From the NCBI GenBank assembly GCA_031420415.1, contig JANOMT010000027.1:18472-82471 (forward strand): DNA of 64,000 nt. The letters are read 5' to 3'. The first letter of the stretch is position 1. Every line of letters starts with the position of its first letter. The notes under the pieces were generated by a model, which ran no database searches, was not told the DNA's origin, and saw only the letters and a program-made list of their open reading frames with translations. The position numbers and the translations under genes are program-made. This stretch comes from JANYGA01 sp031420415 (GTDB lineage Bacteria; Vulcanimicrobiota; Vulcanimicrobiia; Vulcanimicrobiales; Vulcanimicrobiaceae). Shown piece after piece: positions 16,636 to 25,730 of the stretch.

Positions 16636-18329
16636 GCGGTCGCTCGTGCGCGAGTCTTCTTTCCGCGCACATCGCGCAAAACGGTTTCAGCATGTTCGAG
16701 CGCGACGGCGGCCGTGTTGCCGGCGAGCATTCGCGCGATCTCTTCGAGAATCGCGTCGCGGTCCTGGAGTTCGACGAGTTCGACGATCGTCGTTCCCGCG
16801 CGGTCGCGTTTCCGTAAGGCGTAATGGCGATCCGCCCACGAAGCGATCTGCGCCAGGTGGGTCACGCAGAGCACCTGCGTCACGCGGGCGAGCGCGCCGA
16901 TCCGCGCCCCCACGGCCGTGGCCGTGGCGCCGCCGATACCCGCATCGATCTCATCGAAGACCAGCGCCGTGCGTTCGCGTCGATCGGCGAGCACGACGAC
17001 GAGTGCGAGCAAGACGCGCGAGAGTTCGCCACCCGATGCCGCACGCGCGAGCGGTCGCACGGGTTCGCCGGGATTGGGCGAGAGCGCGAATTCAGGCGAC
17101 TCGGCGCCACTCGGTCCGAGGGCCGCGAGCGGTTCGAGCACGACGGCGAAGCGCGCCGCCGGCATCGCGAGCCCCGCGAGTTCTTCGCCGACGCGCTTCT
17201 CGAGTGCGGCTGCGGCTTTCGCGCGCAGTTTCGTGAGCGCGCCGCATTCTCGCGCGAGATCGGCTCGTGCGCGATCGCGCGCCGTGCGCAGCGCCGCTTC
17301 GCGATCGTCGCGCGCGTCTTCATTCGCAATCGTCGTCTCGAAACGCGCGCGCGTTTCGAAGACGGCATCGATCGAGCCGCCGTACTTCTTCTTAAGCGCG
17401 TCGATGAGGCTCAAGCGCGCCGTAACCGACTCGAGTTCGCCCGTGTCGAGCTCCGTCGCATCGCGTTCGCGCGCGATCGCGACGGCGGCGTCGGTCGTCT
17501 CGCTCTGCAGAGCCGCGAGCGACTGCGCGAGCGCTTCGAGCGACGTACCGAATCGCGCGACACCCGCGAGCGCGGCGGCCGCCGAGCCGAGCGCTTCCAT
17601 TGCATTTGCTTCTTCGCCCGCGAGCGCGTCGTGTGCCGCTCCGAGCGCGCTTGCGATCTTTTCGACGTTGACGAGATAGTCGCGCCGTTCGCGTAGCGCC
17701 ACATCTTCTCGCGCGACGAGTGCGGCTTCGTCGATCTCGCGCGCGGCAAATCGCGCAAATTCCAGTTCGGCAAGCGCACGTCCGACGTTTGCGGTGAGAT
17801 CGGCAAGTGCGGCTTCGGCCGTGGAGACGCCGTCGAAGGCATCACGGACGGCACGTCGCCGCGCGAGCGCGTCGTCGCCCGCGAAGGCATCGAGCACGTC
17901 GAGTTGATAAGCGCGCGAGAGCAGGCGCTGTTGCTCGTGTTGCCCCACGGCTTCGAGCACGCGTTCGCCGAGCGCGCGTAGTTGGCCCGACGTCGCGAGA
18001 CGGCCGTTGATGCGCGCGCTCGATTTTCCCGTCGGCAACATCTCGCGCACGAGGATCGCCGAGTCGTCATCGTTCTCGAAGCCATCGGCATCGAGTGATT
18101 CGCGCAGCGCCGCATCCACCTCGATCGCGAGCGTCACGCGCGCGCGCGGCGCACCTGCGCGCACGATATCCGCCGACGACCGCTCGCCGAGAACGAAGGC
18201 GAGCGAACCGAGCAACATCGTCTTCCCCGACCCCGTCTCGCCGCTGCACACGGTGAATCCATCCGCGAATTCGAGCGACGCGCGCGCGATGAGCGCGAAG
18301 TCTTCGATCTCCAACCGTGCGAGGCGCAT
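16632..18329 (-). CDS. recN: DNA repair protein RecN
   Basis: SMC-like ATPase that acts in double-strand-break repair. 565 residues: N-terminal half with Walker A GETGSGKTMLLGSL near residue 30, long helical coiled-coil middle, C-terminal half with ABC signature AASGGELSRVLLAL and Walker B TALVFDEIDAGIGG. Start codon adjoins the nadK stop. Gene pairing nadK-recN is widespread. No LexA box is visible immediately upstream, since upstream sequence is coding. Confidence 0.96.
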   Translation of the reverse strand: MRLARLEIEDFALIARASLEFADGFTVCSGETGSGKTMLLGSLAFVLGERSSADIVRAGAPRARVTLAIEVDAALRESLDADGFENDDDSAILVREMLPTGKSSARINGRLATSGQLRALGERVLEAVGQHEQQRLLSRAYQLDVLDAFAGDDALARRRAVRDAFDGVSTAEAALADLTANVGRALAELEFARFAAREIDEAALVAREDVALRERRDYLVNVEKIASALGAAHDALAGEEANAMEALGSAAAALAGVARFGTSLEALAQSLAALQSETTDAAVAIARERDATELDTGELESVTARLSLIDALKKKYGGSIDAVFETRARFETTIANEDARDDREAALRTARDRARADLARECGALTKLRAKAAAALEKRVGEELAGLAMPAARFAVVLEPLAALGPSGAESPEFALSPNPGEPVRPLARAASGGELSRVLLALVVVLADRRERTALVFDEIDAGIGGATATAVGARIGALARVTQVLCVTHLAQIASWADRHYALRKRDRAGTTIVELVELQDRDAILEEIARMLAGNTAAVALEHAETVLRDVRGKKTRARATA

Positions 18330-19189
18330 CAGCGATCCTTCAGGGGCGCGTTCCAGCGCAATTTACCTTCGAGAAGCGCGAAAAAGTCGAGCGGTTCGCG
18401 GCGCGCGAAACGCACTTTGTGCGCGTACTTCGTAACCGTGACGCGCTCGCCCGGTAACAGTTCGTCGATGACTTGACCATCGGCTTCGAGCGCGACGCCA
18501 CTCGTCTCCTCATCGCACGCGATCACGATCCGCGACGAGGTCGGAATGACGAGCGGCCGCGAGAAGAGCGTGTGCGGTAAGAGCGCGGTGACGATGAACG
18601 CATCGACATCGGGCGCGACGATCGGGCCGCCCGCAGAAAGTGAATACGCCGTCGACCCCGTCGGCGTCGCCACGATGATGCCGTCGGCCGGAACGTTCGC
18701 GGCTTCTTTGTTATCGATGTAGAGACCGAAGGGCATCATACGCGGGCTCGTACGCGTGACGACGATATCGTTGAGCGCGAAGTGCGTTCGACCGTGAGCC
18801 TCGACTTGGAGCGCGACGCGTTCGTCGATCTCGAAGCCCGCGAGGAAGATCTGTGTGAGATGCGCGAGCGCACGGTCGTTGCCATCCATCTCGGTCAAGA
18901 AGCCGAGGCGACCCGTGTTGATGCCGAAGAGTGGAATCCCAAGCGGCGTCGCGAGTTGCGCCGCGCGCAAGAGCGTGCCATCGCCGCCGAGCGAGACGAG
19001 CAACTTCGCATCGGCGATTGTCGCACCCGCGGTCGCGAGACGCAGTTCGCGTTCTTGTGTGTCCTCGAGGGCGACTGCGAATCCGGCATCGCGAATTTGT
19101 GCTGCGATTGCAGCCGCCGCGGCGCGCGCGTGCGCGCGAAAGAGATCGACGTAGAGCGCGATCGTCCCCGTCGATGCGAGCGTTTTCAT
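18329..19189 (-). CDS. nadK: NAD kinase
   Basis: Phosphorylates NAD to NADP. 286 residues; the family motifs are SLGGDGTLLRAAQ (GGDGT near residue 65), NTGRLGFLTEM and the glycine-rich segment VATPTGSTAYSLSAGGPIV. Sits between tlyA and recN, as in many Gram-positive and related genomes (tlyA-nadK-recN). Its start overlaps the tlyA stop region. Confidence 0.96.
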   Translation of the reverse strand: MKTLASTGTIALYVDLFRAHARAAAAAIAAQIRDAGFAVALEDTQERELRLATAGATIADAKLLVSLGGDGTLLRAAQLATPLGIPLFGINTGRLGFLTEMDGNDRALAHLTQIFLAGFEIDERVALQVEAHGRTHFALNDIVVTRTSPRMMPFGLYIDNKEAANVPADGIIVATPTGSTAYSLSAGGPIVAPDVDAFIVTALLPHTLFSRPLVIPTSSRIVIACDEETSGVALEADGQVIDELLPGERVTVTKYAHKVRFARREPLDFFALLEGKLRWNAPLKDR

Positions 19190-19983
19190 TATGCGGCGTG
19201 CTTTGCGAGCGCGAGATCGATCGCACGATCGTCGAACGGCGTGCCGTCGCAGCGAACGAGCGCGAAGAATTCGATATTCCCCGCAGGCCCGACGAGCCGA
19301 CTTCCCACGAGCGCTTGCGGCACGAGTCCGAGGCCGAGCGTCGCCGCGCGGAATTCGCGGAGAATCGCGCGATGCACGTCCGGATCACGCACGACCCCGC
19401 CCGCGCCCAGACGATCGCGACCCGCTTCGAATTGCGGTTTGACGAGCGCGACGATCGATGAGCCCGCATTCCCAGCGAGAAACGCGCGGGTGCGGTCGAG
19501 GATCGTCACGACCGAAATGAACGACGCATCGATCGTGATCACGTCGAAGGCGGCGCCAAGGTCGCCGTCGGGCACGAGACGGAAGTTCGTTCGCTCCACG
19601 ACGCGCACGCGCGGATCGTCGCGTAAGCTCAACGCGATCTGGCCGTATCCGACGTCGAGCGCCGTGACGTGCGCGGCACCGCGTTGCAAGAGACAGTCGG
19701 TAAACCCACCCGTCGAAGCGCCGACGTCGAGTGCGCGTGCGCCCGTGACGTCGAGTGCGAAATCGACGAGCGCGCCCTCGAGTTTTTCGCCGCCGCGGCT
19801 CACGTACGGGCGCGCGCGTTCCACTTCGAGCAACGCGCTCGTGGCGACCGACGCGCCGGGTTTGGTCGCGGGACGACCGTCGACGCGAACGCGACCGGCA
19901 ATGATGAGCGAACGTGCGCGCGAGCGAGTAACGCCCGTGCGTTCCGCGACGATTTCATCGAGCCGCTGGGAATCGCGGCCCAT
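19189..19983 (-). CDS. tlyA: TlyA-family rRNA (cytidine-2'-O)-methyltransferase
   Basis: 264 residues from ATG at 19983 (MGRDSQRLDEIVAERTG), one base after the xseB stop; the open frame extends upstream but that part lies within xseB and is low complexity. S4 RNA-binding domain at residues 1-65, then a FtsJ-like methyltransferase domain with ALDVGASTGGFTDCLLQRGA. Known members 2'-O-methylate 16S/23S rRNA and set capreomycin sensitivity; some annotate the family as hemolysin A. Confidence 0.93.
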   Translation of the reverse strand: MGRDSQRLDEIVAERTGVTRSRARSLIIAGRVRVDGRPATKPGASVATSALLEVERARPYVSRGGEKLEGALVDFALDVTGARALDVGASTGGFTDCLLQRGAAHVTALDVGYGQIALSLRDDPRVRVVERTNFRLVPDGDLGAAFDVITIDASFISVVTILDRTRAFLAGNAGSSIVALVKPQFEAGRDRLGAGGVVRDPDVHRAILREFRAATLGLGLVPQALVGSRLVGPAGNIEFFALVRCDGTPFDDRAIDLALAKHAA

Positions 19984-19984
19984 C

Positions 19985-20263
19985 TTAGCGATCCGGAGCG
20001 TCGTCGACTTGCGATCCCGCGACGAACGACGCGCCGTTTGCGGCGCGCGTGCCCGGTTCGCCTTCGCCGTCGCCGCGTGTTGCCGCATCGATCGAAGTTT
20101 GCGCCTCTTTGAGCAACCGCTCGCATTTTTGCGCGAGTCCCTTGCCCTCGCGAAAGAGCGTCACCGACTCATCGAGCCCGACATTCTCGCGTTCGAGTTT
20201 TTGAACGATCTCCTCGAGCCGCCCAAGGGCGCCTTCAAAATCGCCGGATACGCTAGTTGCCAT
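19985..20263 (-). CDS. xseB: Exodeoxyribonuclease VII small subunit
   Basis: 92 residues from ATG at 20263: FEGALGRLEEIVQKLE, then ENVGLDESVTLFREG, the helical XseB signature. The tail after about residue 60 is low complexity. It overlaps the xseA stop by 11 bases and ends one base before tlyA. Together with xseA it forms the single-strand-specific exonuclease. Confidence 0.93.
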   Translation of the reverse strand: MATSVSGDFEGALGRLEEIVQKLERENVGLDESVTLFREGKGLAQKCERLLKEAQTSIDAATRGDGEGEPGTRAANGASFVAGSQVDDAPDR

Positions 20264-21680
20264 CGGTCCTCTCCGGTTCGACGCGTGCGAAGATCGTTCC
20301 GTGGGCGACACGCGCTTCGATCGCTTCCCCCGCAGCGAGCGCCCCCGGGTCGCGCACGATCGCCCCGCGATGTGTCACGATCGCATAGCCACGTTGCAGG
20401 ATCGCTTCGGGATCGTTTCCGGCGAGTTGCGCGTTTGCCAGGGCGAAGCGTTGGCTCACACGCGACGCCGCGGCGCGCACGGCAGGCTCGAGCCGCTGTT
20501 GAGCCGCGAGAAATCGTGCGCGTGCGTTTGCAAGCCGCACCGTCGCCGCGACGTCGAGCCTCACCGTTGCCGCGTGCAGGCGACGTTCGCGCGCGGCGAG
20601 ACGCATCCGTGGATCGTAAGATTGGAGGCGACGTTCGAGATCGCGCACGCTCGTTGCGCGGCGACGCAAGGCGAGATCGGCCCGCATCGCGAGTGCGGTG
20701 CTCGCTTCGTCGACGCGTTGTACGCGCAAGGCAAGGAGCGTCCCGCCGTCGGCAACTCGCGAGCGCAAGAGCGCGCGCGCGAGCCGCCCGGAGAGGCGCT
20801 CGAACTGCAATGCGAGCGCACGGCCCGCGCGGCGTTCTTCCTCGCGGACGTCGCCGAGCAGATCGGCCGTCGCAAATCCAATCGTTTTCGCCGCAGCGGA
20901 CGGCGTTTCGACGTGACGGTCGGCCGCCGCATCGCAAAGTTGTTGATCGGCGGTATGTCCGATCGCCGAGACGATCGGGTGCGCGCATGCTGCGACCGCT
21001 CGCACGACGCGCTCGTCGCTAAAGCAGAAGAGATCTTCGAACGATCCGCCACCGCGCGTGAGCACGACGCAATCGAGATCCGCACGCGACGCGCGTTCGA
21101 TCGCGCGCACGATATCGTCGGGGGCGCGTTGCCCCTGGACGGATGTTTCGAACCACACGATCGCGACGTGCGGTGCGCGGGTACTCAAGAGCCGTACGAA
21201 ATCGATCGCCCCATCCGACGTTCGCGACGAAACCAGACCGACGCGAAACGGATACGAGGGCAGATCGCGCTTGCGCTCGGCAGCGAAGAGGCCTTCGGCA
21301 GCGAGGGCGCGCTTACGCTCTTCGAAGATCGCGTGCAGATCGCCGAGACCCTCGATATCGACGACGCGGACGCGTAACTGATACGTACTGCGCATCGGGT
21401 ACGTGACGACCGAGCCCGTCGCGACGACGGCCTGGCCGTTCTCCAAATGCGCGGGTATCCGAATCGTCTCGGTGGGAAACGAAACGCAATTGAGCAACGC
21501 ACCGCGATCTTTGAGGACGAAATACACGTTGCCGTTGTGTTGACGTGAGATTCCCGATATCTCGCCGCGTACCGAGACGTCGCGCAAATGTTTGTTCGCT
21601 TCGAAATTCCGCCGCAAATAATCGGCGAGATACTCGACGGTGACGACGCGTCGCGGCGTCGCCTGCGGTTGCGGGTTCAT
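20253..21680 (-). CDS. xseA: Exodeoxyribonuclease VII large subunit
   Basis: 475 residues: N-terminal OB-fold (VTVEYLADYLRRNFEANKHL, then VSVRGEISGISRQHNGNVYF), catalytic domain with VGLVSSRTSDGAIDF and VVLTRGGGSFEDLFCFSDER, and a long C-terminal helical region. Degrades single-stranded DNA in both directions. Overlaps the upstream penicillin-binding protein gene by four bases and xseB downstream. Confidence 0.96.
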   Translation of the reverse strand: MNPQPQATPRRVVTVEYLADYLRRNFEANKHLRDVSVRGEISGISRQHNGNVYFVLKDRGALLNCVSFPTETIRIPAHLENGQAVVATGSVVTYPMRSTYQLRVRVVDIEGLGDLHAIFEERKRALAAEGLFAAERKRDLPSYPFRVGLVSSRTSDGAIDFVRLLSTRAPHVAIVWFETSVQGQRAPDDIVRAIERASRADLDCVVLTRGGGSFEDLFCFSDERVVRAVAACAHPIVSAIGHTADQQLCDAAADRHVETPSAAAKTIGFATADLLGDVREEERRAGRALALQFERLSGRLARALLRSRVADGGTLLALRVQRVDEASTALAMRADLALRRRATSVRDLERRLQSYDPRMRLAARERRLHAATVRLDVAATVRLANARARFLAAQQRLEPAVRAAASRVSQRFALANAQLAGNDPEAILQRGYAIVTHRGAIVRDPGALAAGEAIEARVAHGTIFARVEPERTDGN

Positions 21681-23977
21681 CGTGCGGCGGGCGTCGCATT
21701 CGCCGGCGGTGATGTGGGATCGGGCGCGAGGCCATCGCCCCCGAGCGTGACGCTCGCACCTCGCACACCCTGCGGCACGCTACCACCCGTTCCGACTCCG
21801 ACGACTTCATTTGCTGTCGGCGCGCCGAGAGCGGTTGCCGTCCGCGCCGTCGTGGCCTTGGCGAGCTGCGGTTTAACGGCTGTGGCCGCAGCGATCCGCG
21901 CTTCGAACGTACGATCGCGCTTCACATCCGCACGCGCGACGATCGGTTCGGCGGCGACGGGTGGCGCGTCGATGCGTGCGTGTCGGCGCCCGAAGTATCC
22001 CGCACTCGCGCACGAACCCAGCGGCTCCGTACCGTCGAGAAAGTACTCGAATTTCTTCGGCTGACCGCAATATGCGACTTTGCGGACTTCCGTGCCGGGA
22101 AAAGTAAACTCGTGCTTCGGCGTTTTGGCGAGTGCCGCTTTCATGAAGCGCGCCCACGTGCGTGCGGGTACGTTACCACCAAATGATTCGCGCATCTTCG
22201 TGTAGTCGTCGTTACCGAGCCAGACCGCGACGGCGAGGTCGGGCGTGAACCCGACGAACCACGCATCGCGATAGTCGGACGTCGTTCCCGTCTTACCCGC
22301 TGCCGGACGTCCGATCTCGGCGTTGGGAAAACCGGTGCCTTCTTTGATGACGCCTTCGAGCATCGACGTCATCAAATACGCCGTTCCCGCACTGACCACT
22401 TCGGTCTCTTGCGGCACGCGATTATCCAGGAGATCCGATCCGATCGCGTCGCGAACGAGGCGCAGCGGCGACGCATCGATGTGGATACCTTGGTTGGCGA
22501 GCGTCGCGTACCCCGTCGCTTGATCGAGCGGCGTGACGAGGCTACTGCCGAGCGCGAGCGAGAGATTGGCTTCGAGTGGCGATTTGACGCCCATGCGATG
22601 CGCGTATTCGATCACGCGATCGACGCCGACTTGTTGTGCGAGTTTGACGGCGACCACGTTGCGCGATTGCGCGAGTGCGTACCGCAGCGTCACGCCGCCG
22701 AGAAAGCGGAAATCGTCGTCTTGTGGATGCCACTGCGTGCCGTCGCCCATCGGATAGGACACGGGCGTATCGTCGACGATCGACGTCGGCGGCATGCCGC
22801 TATCGATCGCCGCGGTATACACGTACGGCTTGAACGACGATCCGGGTTGGCGCATCGCTTGCCACGCCCGATTGAACTGATTCTTGAGCGTGAACCCGCC
22901 CGCACCGCCGACCATCGCGACGATCTCGCCCGTCTGCGGTCGGATCGCCACGAGCGCCGCCTGATGCCCGTTGATGCCTTCGTTGATCGCGCGCCCGACA
23001 CCCCAATCGACCGCGCTCTGCGCGAGTTCTTGAAGGTGCGGATCGAGCGTCGTCGCGACTTCCAGGCCGCCTTCGTAGACCGCTTGCGTGCCGAAGGTCG
23101 CATCGAGAACGTGCGTCACGTACGTCGTAAAATACGGGTAGCGGAAAGATTGTAAACCCGTCAAGCGTTCGGGCATGAGTCCGAGTGGCGCGCCGAGCGC
23201 CGTCTCGAGTTGCGAGAGCGAAATATAGCCGCTATCGTGCATGCGTTCGAGTACGTGATGCTGGCGCTCGATCGCGTGCTTGCGATTGACGTATGGCGAG
23301 TAATCCGAGGGTGCCGCGGGCAGGCCCGCGAGCACGGCGGCCTGTGCGATCGTGAGATTACCGACGTTCGTGCCGAAATACTCGTGCGATGCGGCCTCGA
23401 TGCCATAGGCGCCCGCGCCGAAGTAGATCAGGTTGAGATAGCGTTCGAGGATCTCGTCTTTGGTATAGTACCGTTCGATTTCGAAGGCGAGGAGCGCTTC
23501 TTGGACCTTGCGCGAGATCGAACGTTCGTTTGAGAGAAAGAGCGCGCGAGCGAGTTGTTGCGTGATCGTGGACGCGCCCTGGAATTGCTTGTGCTGATAA
23601 TCCGCGAGCGCGGCGCGCGCGATCCCCGCGAAATCGACGCCGTGATGTTTGTAGAAATTGTGATCTTCGTTTGCGATAAAGGCGTTGCGCACGCGCTGCG
23701 GGATCTTCCCGATCGGCACGAAGATACGATTCTGTTTGTAGAGCGAGGCGAGCAGTTCGCCGTTGCGTGCGTAAACGCGCGTCGCTCGCGACGGCTGGAA
23801 ATCGGCCATGCGGTTGATGTCGGGTAAATTTTTCGAGTACGAATAGACGACGCCCGCGATCGTTCCCGCGGCGAAGAGCACGAGCAGAAAAAGGACCGCG
23901 AACGCCGTGTAGACGATGCGTCCGAAGATCGAGAGACGGCGCCGCTTTTTCCGACGGCTCGCGATCGTGCCTGCCAC
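21677..23977 (-). CDS. Class A penicillin-binding protein (PBP1A type)
   Basis: Bifunctional peptidoglycan synthase, 766 residues. One N-terminal membrane anchor (residues about 18-48) after a basic stretch. GT51 transglycosylase domain with NEDHNFYKHHGVDFAGIARA and GASTITQQLARALFLS. Transpeptidase domain with QPGSSFKPYVYTAAID (active Ser in SSFK), SRN (AQSRNVVAV) and KTG (AGKTGTTSDYRDAWFVGF). Ends in a low-complexity Ala/Pro tail. Coupled to xseA and directly follows nusB. Confidence 0.96.
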   Translation of the reverse strand: MAGTIASRRKKRRRLSIFGRIVYTAFAVLFLLVLFAAGTIAGVVYSYSKNLPDINRMADFQPSRATRVYARNGELLASLYKQNRIFVPIGKIPQRVRNAFIANEDHNFYKHHGVDFAGIARAALADYQHKQFQGASTITQQLARALFLSNERSISRKVQEALLAFEIERYYTKDEILERYLNLIYFGAGAYGIEAASHEYFGTNVGNLTIAQAAVLAGLPAAPSDYSPYVNRKHAIERQHHVLERMHDSGYISLSQLETALGAPLGLMPERLTGLQSFRYPYFTTYVTHVLDATFGTQAVYEGGLEVATTLDPHLQELAQSAVDWGVGRAINEGINGHQAALVAIRPQTGEIVAMVGGAGGFTLKNQFNRAWQAMRQPGSSFKPYVYTAAIDSGMPPTSIVDDTPVSYPMGDGTQWHPQDDDFRFLGGVTLRYALAQSRNVVAVKLAQQVGVDRVIEYAHRMGVKSPLEANLSLALGSSLVTPLDQATGYATLANQGIHIDASPLRLVRDAIGSDLLDNRVPQETEVVSAGTAYLMTSMLEGVIKEGTGFPNAEIGRPAAGKTGTTSDYRDAWFVGFTPDLAVAVWLGNDDYTKMRESFGGNVPARTWARFMKAALAKTPKHEFTFPGTEVRKVAYCGQPKKFEYFLDGTEPLGSCASAGYFGRRHARIDAPPVAAEPIVARADVKRDRTFEARIAAATAVKPQLAKATTARTATALGAPTANEVVGVGTGGSVPQGVRGASVTLGGDGLAPDPTSPPANATPAAR

Positions 23978-24370
23978 TTACCGGACCACGGCGCTCGCGA
24001 GGACGCCGTTGACGTAGCGACCGCTGTCGTCGGTCGAAAATTTCTTCGCGAGTTCGACGGCTTCGTTGAGCACGACGGCGCGCGGGGTTTCGCGATGATA
24101 GGTGAGTTCGTACACGCTCATGCGCAACACGAGCCGATCGATCGTGGGCAGACGGTCGAGCGTCCAGCCCTGGAGGAGCGGCGCGATGAGCGCGTCGCTT
24201 TCGTCGCTATGTTCCAGCGTCCCGAGCACGAGATCGCGCACGAACGCCCGATGATCGGAATCCTGCGGACCCTCGAGGGTCGCATCGAGGGCGACTGCGG
24301 GTTCGTGATGGCCGATTTCGATCGCGAAGAGCGTCTGCAAGGCGAGTTCGCGTGCATGGGTGCGGGTCAC
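23978..24370 (-). CDS. nusB: Transcription antitermination protein NusB
   Basis: 130 residues, all-helical: THARELALQTLFAIE at the start, PTIDRLVLRMSVYELTY and PRAVVLNEAVELAKKFSTDD at the end, matching NusB. Binds boxA RNA with S10 in rRNA antitermination. ATG at 24370 overlaps the accC stop (ATGA) and its stop directly adjoins the PBP gene start. Confidence 0.96.
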   Translation of the reverse strand: MTRTHARELALQTLFAIEIGHHEPAVALDATLEGPQDSDHRAFVRDLVLGTLEHSDESDALIAPLLQGWTLDRLPTIDRLVLRMSVYELTYHRETPRAVVLNEAVELAKKFSTDDSGRYVNGVLASAVVR

Positions 24371-25728
24371 GTCGCGAGTGCCGCGGCTGCCGGTGGGACG
24401 AATGCGGGCAGGTAATCGATCGCAATCCCACCTTCGCGAAAACGGCCGTCGCGCATGATCGCCGTGCAGATATCGATCGTGGTCTTCACGCCCGAGATGC
24501 GCGTATCGCCGAGCGCGGCGATCATGCGATCGATCGCTTCGAGACGCGTCGTGCCGTGTGTGATGATCTTGGCGAGCAGCGAGTCGTAGAACGGCGGCAC
24601 CGCGAGACCCGCATAAGCGTGCGAATCGACGCGCACGCCGTAGCCGCCGGGCATCGCAACATCGACGAGCGTGCCCGCCGCCGGTGCGTAATTATTCGCC
24701 GAATCTTCGGCATTAATGCGGCATTCGATCGCGTGCCCACTTGGGACGAGTCGCTTCTGATCGAACGAGAGTTTTTCGCCGGCCGCGATGCGGATCTGTT
24801 CGCGCACGAGATCGACGCCGTAGAGCACTTCGGTCACGGGGTGCTCGACCTGAATCCGCGTGTTCATCTCCATGAAGTACACGTCGTCGCCAGTGATCAA
24901 GAATTCGAGCGTTCCCGCGCTTTTGTATTTCACCGCACGTGCGGCCGCGATAGCCGTTTCGTGCAGCTTCCGGCGTATGCGGTCGGAGAGGTGCGGCGCG
25001 GGCGCTTCCTCGACGAGTTTTTGATGCGAGGGTTTCTGGACCGAGCAGTCGCGTTCGCCGACATGCACGACATTGCCGAACGCGTCGCCCATGATTTGCA
25101 CTTCGACGTGACGCGGCTTTTCGATCAGTTTCTCCATGTAGAGCCGACCGTCTTTGAAATTCGCTTCAGCCTCCGCTTGCGCGGTTGCGAAGGCGTGCTC
25201 GAGTTCGTCCGGCGTACGAACGGCACGCATGCCCTTCCCTCCGCCGCCCGCCGTCGCTTTGAGCATCACGGGGTAGCCCAGACGCTTGGCGCCAGCGAGT
25301 GCGTCCATGACGGAGTTGAGGATATCGGTACCCGGTGTCGTCGGCACTCTCGCTTCCGACATGATCGTTTTCGCCGTCGCCTTGTCGCCCATTTTCGCGA
25401 TCGTCTCGGGCGAGGGTCCGACGAAGGCGAGTCCATGATCGGCACAGATATCGGCAAATCGCGCGTTTTCCGCAAGAAAGCCGTACCCAGGATGGATCGC
25501 ATCGGCACCCGAGATGAGGGCAGCCGAGATGATGTTCGGGATGTTGAGGTACGATCGCGCGACCGCGCCCGGCCCGACACAATACGCTTCGTCTGCATTG
25601 CGAACGTGCAACGACGCGCGATCGGCTTCGGAGAAAATCGCGACCGTCGAAATGCCGAGTTCGTGCGCGGCGCGATTGACTCGCATCGCAATCTCACCAC
25701 GATTGGCGATGAGTAATTTTTTGAACAC
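24367..25728 (-). CDS. accC: Biotin carboxylase subunit of acetyl-CoA carboxylase
   Basis: Carboxylates biotin on the carrier protein with ATP and bicarbonate, the first step of malonyl-CoA synthesis. 453 residues: FKKLLIANRGEIAMRV, ATP-grasp loop KATAGGGGKGMRAV, and FMEMNTRIQVEHPVTE with the catalytic arginine. Directly downstream of the folK-accB fusion (2 bases apart) and overlapping nusB. The fused carrier domain lacks a biotinyl lysine, so another BCCP is expected elsewhere in the genome. Confidence 0.97.
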   Translation of the reverse strand: MFKKLLIANRGEIAMRVNRAAHELGISTVAIFSEADRASLHVRNADEAYCVGPGAVARSYLNIPNIISAALISGADAIHPGYGFLAENARFADICADHGLAFVGPSPETIAKMGDKATAKTIMSEARVPTTPGTDILNSVMDALAGAKRLGYPVMLKATAGGGGKGMRAVRTPDELEHAFATAQAEAEANFKDGRLYMEKLIEKPRHVEVQIMGDAFGNVVHVGERDCSVQKPSHQKLVEEAPAPHLSDRIRRKLHETAIAAARAVKYKSAGTLEFLITGDDVYFMEMNTRIQVEHPVTEVLYGVDLVREQIRIAAGEKLSFDQKRLVPSGHAIECRINAEDSANNYAPAAGTLVDVAMPGGYGVRVDSHAYAGLAVPPFYDSLLAKIITHGTTRLEAIDRMIAALGDTRISGVKTTIDICTAIMRDGRFREGGIAIDYLPAFVPPAAAALAT

Positions 25729-25730
25729 CG

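Noticed and set aside
18782..21022. 746-residue plus-strand frame
   Set aside because: It is antisense to nadK, tlyA, xseB and xseA, is Arg/Ser-rich and has no recognisable domain; those minus-strand genes are certain.
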